A stretch of 10,391 nt of DNA from JAQGMJ01 sp036271855 (lineage in GTDB: Bacteria > Pseudomonadota > Gammaproteobacteria > Burkholderiales > JAEUOS01): contig DATAZV010000295.1 of the NCBI GenBank assembly GCA_036271855.1, forward strand, positions 1-10,391. The letters run 5' to 3'. Positions within the stretch are counted from its first letter, which is position 1, and the number at the start of each line of letters is the position of its first letter. This document shows positions 6,265 to 10,391 of this stretch, in pieces. A program made the position numbers and the translations under genes. The notes below the pieces were generated by a model. That model saw nothing but the letters and a program-made list of their open reading frames with translations, did not search any database and was not told the origin of the DNA.

Positions 6265-7199
6265 CAGCGCTTGCCCTCGAACAGGCCAGCGATGCCGCGC
6301 GGCATGAACATGATGATCAGCACCAGCAGCGCGCCGTAGATGATCAGGCTCGCGCCCGGCGCGCTGGAGAGGCTGTTGCGCGTCAATTCGCCCAGGCCAT
6401 GGAGGACGACGGCACCGAGCAGCGGCCCGAAGATGGTGCCCATGCCGCCGATAATCGCCGACAACAGCGCCTCCACCGAAATCGCCGCACCGTAGGCCAG
6501 GTGCGGGTCGATGTAATGAAACTTTTGCACGTAAAACGCACCGCCTGCCGCCATTAGCGCGCCGGAGACCGTGATGGCGGCCAGCTTGACGCGAAACGCA
6601 TTCACCCCGAGCGCCGCCGCCGAGTCCTCGTTGTCGCGCACCGCCGCCAGCCAGGCACCGTAGCGCGAATGCTTGAGCCACCAGGCGAACAGCAGGCTGA
6701 TGGTCGCCAACGCCAGTGCGAGGTAGAGGTAGCCGGTCTCGCCGGCGAACTGCATCGCGCCCGCGCCTTCCTGCAACGGCAGTTGCAGGCCGACACCGGC
6801 GCCGGTGAAATCGAAAGTGTTGGCGAGAATGCGAAACACCTCGGCAAAGGCCAGGGTCACCAGCGCGAAATAAGAGCCGCGCAAGCCGTAGCGAAATGAC
6901 AGCGCGCCCAGCAAGGTGCCCGCGACCGCGCCGAGCGCCATCGCGCAGGGCAGCGCCAACCATGCATTGAAACCGAAGCGCATTTGCAGCACCGCCATTG
7001 CATACGCGCCGGTGCCGAAAAATACCGCATGGCCGAATGAGAACTGGCCGCCGAAGCCGCCGAGAATATTCCACGCCTGCCCCAGCAGCGTGGCATAGAG
7101 CACCATGGTGACAAAGCCCAGCGTCACCCCGGAACTGACGAACAGCGGCAACGCGGCTACCGCCACTACGAGGATTGCGATTGCGGCCAGCGAGCGCAT
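6264..7199 (-). CDS. livM: Branched-chain amino acid-type ABC transporter permease LivM
   Basis: An inner-membrane permease of 311 residues, dominated by hydrophobic segments (about eight or more), beginning with a hydrophobic stretch at 4-21. Family landmarks are GFGGQFSFGHAVFFGTGAY at 48-66, FALVTLAFAEVFRIL at 111-125, the cytoplasmic coupling loop RDNEDSAAALG at 188-198, GGMGTIFGPLLGA at 251-263 and the MPRGIAGLF ending at 299-307. With LivH it forms the translocation channel. The ATG at 7199 comes 3 nt after the livH stop without an obvious Shine-Dalgarno, so translation is likely coupled. Its stop shares one base with the livG start. The substrate is not predictable from the permease. 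Confidence 0.94.
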   Translation of the reverse strand: MRSLAAIAILVVAVAALPLFVSSGVTLGFVTMVLYATLLGQAWNILGGFGGQFSFGHAVFFGTGAYAMAVLQMRFGFNAWLALPCAMALGAVAGTLLGALSFRYGLRGSYFALVTLAFAEVFRILANTFDFTGAGVGLQLPLQEGAGAMQFAGETGYLYLALALATISLLFAWWLKHSRYGAWLAAVRDNEDSAAALGVNAFRVKLAAITVSGALMAAGGAFYVQKFHYIDPHLAYGAAISVEALLSAIIGGMGTIFGPLLGAVVLHGLGELTRNSLSSAPGASLIIYGALLVLIIMFMPRGIAGLFEGKR

Positions 7200-7202
7200 C
7201 GA

Positions 7203-8075
7203 TCAGGCCCGCGCGCCGAACAGGCCCTGCGGCCGGAACAGCAGCACCACGATGAAAATCACGAATATGCCGATCTGCCCCAGCGACTCGCCCAGCACCA
7301 GGCCGCCGAGGGACTCCACCACGCCGATCAAAAATCCCCCGATCAGCGCGCCGACAAAACTGCCCATGCCGCCCAGCACAACGATAGTGAAGGCGATCAA
7401 TACGAATCCATTGCCCACCTGGGGGTTGACGTAATAGGCCGGCAGCAAAAAGCAGGCAGCTGCGCCCAGGCACGCCAGGCCAATGCCGAAGCTCATGGCG
7501 AATACATGGTCGACGTCGATGCCCACCAGGCGCGCGCCCTGGCGCTCTTTCGCGCAGGCGCGTATCGCCCGGCCGAGACTCGTCTTGCCGATCACCAGCA
7601 GCAGCACCACGGTGGTGGCGAGCGCGCCGAAAAACGCCACCACCTTGGGCACCGCGATCATCGCGCCGAAAATGTTCACCGTCGACAGCGTGTAAGGCGT
7701 ATCGATCGACAGGGTGTCGGACTTGAAAAAATACAGCGCCGCGTTTTCCAGGATGATCGACAGGCCAAGGGTGATCAGCAGGATGTTCTCGTCCTTGCCA
7801 TGGCTGGCGCGCCCGATCACCCCGCGATACAGCAGGTAGCCGGCGGCGAACATCGCCGGCACCATGATGGGCAGCGACACGTACGGGTCCAGCCCCAGCT
7901 TTTCATGCAGGAAGTAGACGCCGTACAGCGCCATCATCAGCGCCGCGCCGTGCGCGAAGTTGATGATGTGCAACACGCCATAGATCAAGGTCAGGCCCAG
8001 CGCGATCAGCGCATACACCGCCCCCGTCGTCAGCCCGTTGAGGACGGACGCAAAGATGATCGCGGGGTCGAGCAT
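7203..8075 (-). CDS. livH: Branched-chain amino acid-type ABC transporter permease LivH
   Basis: An inner-membrane permease, 290 residues from the ATG at 8075. Typical LivH features are LNGLTTGAVYALIALGL at 12-28, NFAHGA at 39-44, the coupling loop GRAIRACAKERQGARLVGID at 168-187, GGMGSFVGALIGG at 235-247 and the RPQGLFG end at 281-287. The frame extends to another ATG at 8129, adding 18 residues that are basic and proline-containing and unlike LivH N-termini; that ATG also lies inside a strong inverted repeat (8121-8150). I therefore prefer 8075, which gives the normal LivH length, although neither start has a good Shine-Dalgarno. The gene is separated from livK by 122 nt carrying two inverted repeats and is followed by livM after 3 nt. 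Confidence 0.92.
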   Translation of the reverse strand: MLDPAIIFASVLNGLTTGAVYALIALGLTLIYGVLHIINFAHGAALMMALYGVYFLHEKLGLDPYVSLPIMVPAMFAAGYLLYRGVIGRASHGKDENILLITLGLSIILENAALYFFKSDTLSIDTPYTLSTVNIFGAMIAVPKVVAFFGALATTVVLLLVIGKTSLGRAIRACAKERQGARLVGIDVDHVFAMSFGIGLACLGAAACFLLPAYYVNPQVGNGFVLIAFTIVVLGGMGSFVGALIGGFLIGVVESLGGLVLGESLGQIGIFVIFIVVLLFRPQGLFGARA

Positions 8076-8120
8076 GAACAGATTGGCCGGGGGGTTAAGC
8101 TTTTTCGTCGCCTTTATCCA

Positions 8121-8150
8121 GAAAATCATCCGGCTCTGCCGGTGATTTTC
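8121..8150 (-). terminator. Strong hairpin between livK and livH, shaped like a leaky terminator or attenuator
   Basis: Arms GAAAATCA (8121-8128) and TGATTTTC (8143-8150) are exact inverted complements. Inside them CCGGC (8130-8134) and GCCGG (8138-8142) pair around a 3-base loop, with one bulged base at 8129. In the livK-to-livH direction the RNA has an A-rich side, a GC core and a U-rich side, the shape of an intrinsic terminator; it is nearly symmetric and would fold on either strand. Because livH-livF look dependent on the same transcript, partial termination or protection of the livK 3' end is more likely than full termination (inference). A possible livH ATG at 8129 lies in the stem. 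Confidence 0.6.
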
Positions 8151-8162
8151 TGCAACTCAAGC

Positions 8163-8192
8163 CCGAAAAAAGTAGGTTTGTACTTTTTTCGG
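8163..8192. repeat. Perfect 12-bp inverted repeat just after livK
   Basis: Arms CCGAAAAAAGTA (8163-8174) and TACTTTTTTCGG (8181-8192) are exact inverted complements around a 6-base loop (8175-8180). The repeat begins 5 nt after the livK stop codon and lies 12 nt before the GC-cored hairpin at 8121-8150. Its A/T-rich arms would give a moderate RNA stem, able to shield the livK message from 3' decay, or could be a DNA-binding palindrome. I cannot choose between these from sequence. Confidence 0.6.
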
Positions 8193-8197
8193 AACGG

Positions 8198-9406
8198 CTA
8201 CGCCTTCCAGGGAAAAACCGGCTCGCTCTCGGCGTAGGTATTCGGCAAAATCACCTTGATGTCGCCCTTCAACACCTGCATGGTCAGCGGCATGGCACCG
8301 GTGTTCTGGCCGTTGACAAACTTGGTCGGGCCATAGGGCATGAAGTGCTTGTCCCAGGTCGAGCTGGCCAGCGCGTTGATGATGTCCTCGCGCTTGCTGC
8401 TCTTGGCGCGCTCGATGGCGTCGGCCAGCAGGTACACGCACTGGTAGTTGAGGAACACCTCGTAGGTATAGAACTGCCCCTGCATCGCCTCCACCTTCTT
8501 GCGCAGCGCCAGCGCGCGCTTGTCCTTCGGGTTGTACCAGTGGTTGACGTCGATCACGCCGTTGGCCGCATCCGCATATTCCTTGACGAACTTGAAGGAG
8601 GAGGCGGCACCGCCCAGCACCGAGAACACCGCCTTCGGCGTCACGTTCTGCTGCTTCATCGTACGCAGCAGCAGCGCGTATTCGTTGTAGTAGTTCGCCG
8701 GAATGACGATGTCCGGATTGATGGACTTCATCTTCAGCACGATGTTGTTGAAGTCGCGCGTCGGGTTGGCGTGCTTGACGATCTCCTTCACCTCGTAGCC
8801 CATGCCGGGCAATTGCGAGGCCAGCAGGTTCGCCGTGCCGGTGCCGAACAGCGACTCTTCGTGGATGATCATCACGGTCCGCGCGGGCTTGCGCGCCACC
8901 GTGTTCATGATGTGCAGGTTGTTGATCGCCGCCTCGGTGGTGATCTTGTAGCCGGGGCCGAAGCGGAAGGTATTCTTCAACCCGCGGGTCACGATCTGGT
9001 CGGCCACGCCCACATCCACCACGTGCGGAATGTTGTACTTGGCTGCCGCCTGCGTGGTGGCGAGGCAGATCGCCGAGGCATAGGCGCCGACGATCGCCGA
9101 AGCCCCCTGCTCGTTCATCTTTTCCACTTCGGCCACGCCGATCTCCGGCTTGGACTGCGCATCGCCCAACAGCGCCTGCAGCTTGGCGCCGCCCATGCCC
9201 TTGATGCCGCCGGCGGCGTTGATTTCGTCAATGGCGATCTGCGCGCCCAGGCGCGACAGGTTGCCCGAGTAGGCCAGCGCGCCCGTCACCGGGTGCAGCA
9301 CGCCCACCTTGATGGCCGGCGCGCCTTGCGCGCGCGCCCCCAGCGGCAGCGCGGCGGTGGCCGCGACGGCGGCGGTATTGAGCAGGAACTGGCGGCGTTG
9401 CGTCAT
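8198..9406 (-). CDS. livK: Branched-chain amino acid-type ABC transporter periplasmic substrate-binding protein LivK
   Basis: A 402-residue Leu/Ile/Val-type periplasmic binding protein (Peripl_BP_6 family) that captures the substrate for LivHMGF. Residues 1-26 form a signal peptide with a twin-arginine-like motif (QRRQFL at 3-8), a hydrophobic core and cleavage after ARA. The mature start IKVGVLHPVTGALAYSG at 32-48 and AIDEINAAGGIKG at 58-70 are standard for the family; IVGAYASAICLATTQ near 104-118 and NYYNEY near 238-243 lie where ligand-contacting loops occur. The ATG at 9406 is preceded by GGGGAGA at 9412-9418, 5 nt away, a convincing ribosome site. It lies 47 nt downstream of the regulator gene, with no convincing promoter in between, and is followed by two inverted repeats before livH. 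Liv-type binders take amino acids, amides, aromatic acids and other carboxylates, so the ligand is unknown. Confidence 0.94.
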   Translation of the reverse strand: MTQRRQFLLNTAAVAATAALPLGARAQGAPAIKVGVLHPVTGALAYSGNLSRLGAQIAIDEINAAGGIKGMGGAKLQALLGDAQSKPEIGVAEVEKMNEQGASAIVGAYASAICLATTQAAAKYNIPHVVDVGVADQIVTRGLKNTFRFGPGYKITTEAAINNLHIMNTVARKPARTVMIIHEESLFGTGTANLLASQLPGMGYEVKEIVKHANPTRDFNNIVLKMKSINPDIVIPANYYNEYALLLRTMKQQNVTPKAVFSVLGGAASSFKFVKEYADAANGVIDVNHWYNPKDKRALALRKKVEAMQGQFYTYEVFLNYQCVYLLADAIERAKSSKREDIINALASSTWDKHFMPYGPTKFVNGQNTGAMPLTMQVLKGDIKVILPNTYAESEPVFPWKA

Positions 9407-9411
9407 GACAA

Positions 9412-9418
9412 TCTCCCC
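9412..9418 (-). promoter_or_regulatory. Ribosome binding site of livK
   Basis: GGGGAGA on the minus strand, 5 nt before the livK ATG. It is among the strongest ribosome sites in the window, fitting high synthesis of a periplasmic binding protein. Confidence 0.7.
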
Positions 9419-9453
9419 GGAAAATTTATCGCAATATCAGTGGAAAAAGGAAA

Positions 9454-10257
9454 TCAGGATTCGCTCACCCAGATGCGCGCGCTGTCGCCGCCGCGCTGGT
9501 TGGGCTTGCGTGCTTCACGTGCAAGGGTCATGCGGTATTCGTAGCGGTCCGGGCGGTACAGCCCGCGCAGCAACTGCACCGCGCGCCCGCGCGTATCGTA
9601 GACCACGCGGTTCACCGCCATCAGCGGCGCGCCGAAGCCCACCTCCAGCAGCGGCGCGGTGGTGGCGTCGGCCAGGCGCGCGCTCATCGATTGCTCGGCG
9701 CGCGCCACCGCCACGCCGGCTTCCTCGAGCAGCGTCAGCATCGGCTTTTGCCCCAGCGTCTTGACCGAAAAGCCCTGCGCCAGCGCTTCCGGCACGAAGG
9801 TGGTGGTGAGCGAAATCGGCCCGGCTTCGACGCTGCGGATACGCACCGTCTTCAGTACCTGCGCGCCGGGGCCAAGGCTCATCTGCAGCGCCACGTCATC
9901 GGGCGCCGCCTGGCGCTCCATCGACACCACCTTCACCGTGGTCTTCAGGGTCATGCTCACCAGGTTGTCCAGCAGGCCGCTGGCCTCCGCGCCCATGCTG
10001 CCGGGGCGCACCCGCGAAAAAGAGCCGCGCCCGCGCGCTCGCTCGATCAGCCCCTCGCGCACCAGCTCGTCCAGCGCGCGGCGCATGGTGACGCGCGAAA
10101 CCTGGAACTTGTCGGCCAGGTCCAGTTCGCCCGGCAGCGCCTTGTCCGGCGTGAAGCGCCCCTCCATCAGCTGCGCGCGCAGGATGGTGTAGACCTGGTG
10201 GTATAGCGGCGCTTGCGGGCGGCTGGCCAGGGCGGTGGCGGGAAGGCGGGCGTTCAA
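9454..10257 (-). CDS. GntR family transcriptional regulator, HutC subfamily (wHTH plus UTRA domain)
   Basis: A cytoplasmic DNA-binding regulator, about 267 residues from the start chosen here. The N-terminal GntR winged helix runs from about 17 to 82, with PLYHQVY at 17-23, LPGELDLADKF at 41-51, the recognition-helix region SRVTMRRAL at 54-62 and the wing GRGSFS at 76-81. The rest is a UTRA ligand-binding domain, ending with the family pattern LYRPDRYEYRMTL. HutC-type proteins usually repress neighbouring catabolic genes until a pathway compound binds UTRA. The start is uncertain: the frame has no ATG upstream of residue 31, and that ATG (10167) would cut into the winged helix. Candidates are TTG 10257, GTG 10278 and TTG 10353, none with a clear Shine-Dalgarno. 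I took 10257, because 10353 lies upstream of the probable promoter and the region beyond about 10290 is AT-rich and noncoding in character. It is first in the operon, so it probably also regulates itself. Confidence 0.87.
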   Translation of the reverse strand: MNARLPATALASRPQAPLYHQVYTILRAQLMEGRFTPDKALPGELDLADKFQVSRVTMRRALDELVREGLIERARGRGSFSRVRPGSMGAEASGLLDNLVSMTLKTTVKVVSMERQAAPDDVALQMSLGPGAQVLKTVRIRSVEAGPISLTTTFVPEALAQGFSVKTLGQKPMLTLLEEAGVAVARAEQSMSARLADATTAPLLEVGFGAPLMAVNRVVYDTRGRAVQLLRGLYRPDRYEYRMTLAREARKPNQRGGDSARIWVSES

Positions 10258-10298
10258 AGGGTGAGAGGGCGGGCGCACAGCGTGAAAAGCGAACCGGC

Positions 10299-10328
10299 AT
10301 CCTAGTGAATGTCCTATTGTCTTGTCAA
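10299..10328 (-). promoter_or_regulatory. Probable sigma-70 promoter of the regulator and operon
   Basis: On the minus strand a perfect -35 hexamer TTGACA (10323-10328) is followed after 18 nt by TAGGAT (10299-10304), 4 of 6 matches to the -10 consensus. It lies in a locally AT-rich stretch unlike the GC-rich surroundings. Transcription would start near 10292, just before the regulator gene. No better promoter is visible upstream of the later genes. Confidence 0.5.
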
Positions 10329-10330
10329 GA
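10320..10330. promoter_or_regulatory. Candidate operator palindrome over the -35 element
   Basis: TCTTG-T-CAAGA is an 11-bp inverted repeat with 5-base arms and one central base, overlapping the TTGACA hexamer. A short palindrome at the promoter of a GntR-family gene is where an autoregulatory operator is expected, and binding there would block RNA polymerase. A wider pair, AATGT (10308-10312) and ACATT (10333-10337), flanks it but is not centred on the same base. The assignment is inferred from position and symmetry only. Confidence 0.4.
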
Positions 10331-10391
10331 ATACATTTAGTCACCCAAGCCAAATCAGCGCGCCGGGTTTTCCGATCCAGCCCGCGCTTTC

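Noticed and set aside
5521..7473. A 650-residue fusion ending in LivG
   Set aside because: The first about 400 residues are an Arg/Gly/Ala-rich shadow of livM and livH in another frame; the true LivG starts at the ATG at 6264, overlapping the livM stop.
9407..9453. A separate promoter for livK
   Set aside because: The 47-nt spacer is AT-rich and contains the ribosome site, but I see no convincing -35/-10 pair.
10354..10391. A further gene or RNA at the right edge
   Set aside because: The remaining 38 nt upstream of the regulator region show no readable coding or RNA signal.
1..10391. CRISPR arrays, insertion sequences, tRNA genes, defence genes or phage genes
   Set aside because: I found no direct-repeat arrays, transposase motifs, tRNA-like folds or defence domains; the window is fully explained by one catabolic and transport operon.

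Overview
The window is high-GC DNA (clearly above 60% by eye). Every gene I can support lies on the minus strand. Three things point to a Burkholderiales-type betaproteobacterium: a Bug/TctC solute-binding protein, a HutC-type GntR regulator beside a Liv-type ABC importer, and the overall protein style. I cannot name a genus. The layout is that of one accessory catabolic operon, read from the right end of the window to the left.

In transcription order (high to low coordinates) it contains: a promoter and a small palindrome (about 10299-10330); a GntR/HutC regulator (9454-10257); a complete branched-chain-amino-acid-type ABC importer, livK (8198-9406), livH (7203-8075), livM (6264-7199), livG (5521-6264) and livF (4815-5528); a two-subunit aconitase-superfamily hydro-lyase of the LeuC/LeuD type (3529-4812 and 3032-3532); an isocitrate lyase/PEP mutase superfamily lyase (2178-3035); a MmgE/PrpD family protein (845-2188); and the first 280 codons of a Bug/TctC periplasmic binding protein (1-840), cut by the window edge. 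From livH onward, neighbouring genes overlap or lie within 4 nt of each other, so import and metabolism are very probably transcribed together. The only sizeable gap is 122 nt between livK and livH. It holds two strong inverted repeats, probably for lowering expression of the genes after the binding protein.

The enzyme set is the most interesting part. A PrpD-type protein, an aconitase-superfamily hydratase and an ICL-type lyase are the three enzyme classes that carry 2-methylcitrate to pyruvate and succinate. A LeuCD-type hydratase plus an ICL-type lyase also recalls 2,3-dimethylmalate cleavage in nicotinate fermentation. No citrate synthase, CoA ligase or leuB is present. My working inference is that an imported free branched hydroxy-di- or tricarboxylate, or its unsaturated form, is isomerised by dehydration and rehydration. 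It would then be split by a retro-aldol type reaction into a 2-oxoacid (pyruvate or glyoxylate) and a second carboxylate. The substrate cannot be read from the sequence. Protein families are assigned with good confidence; the exact reactions of the four non-transport proteins are not.
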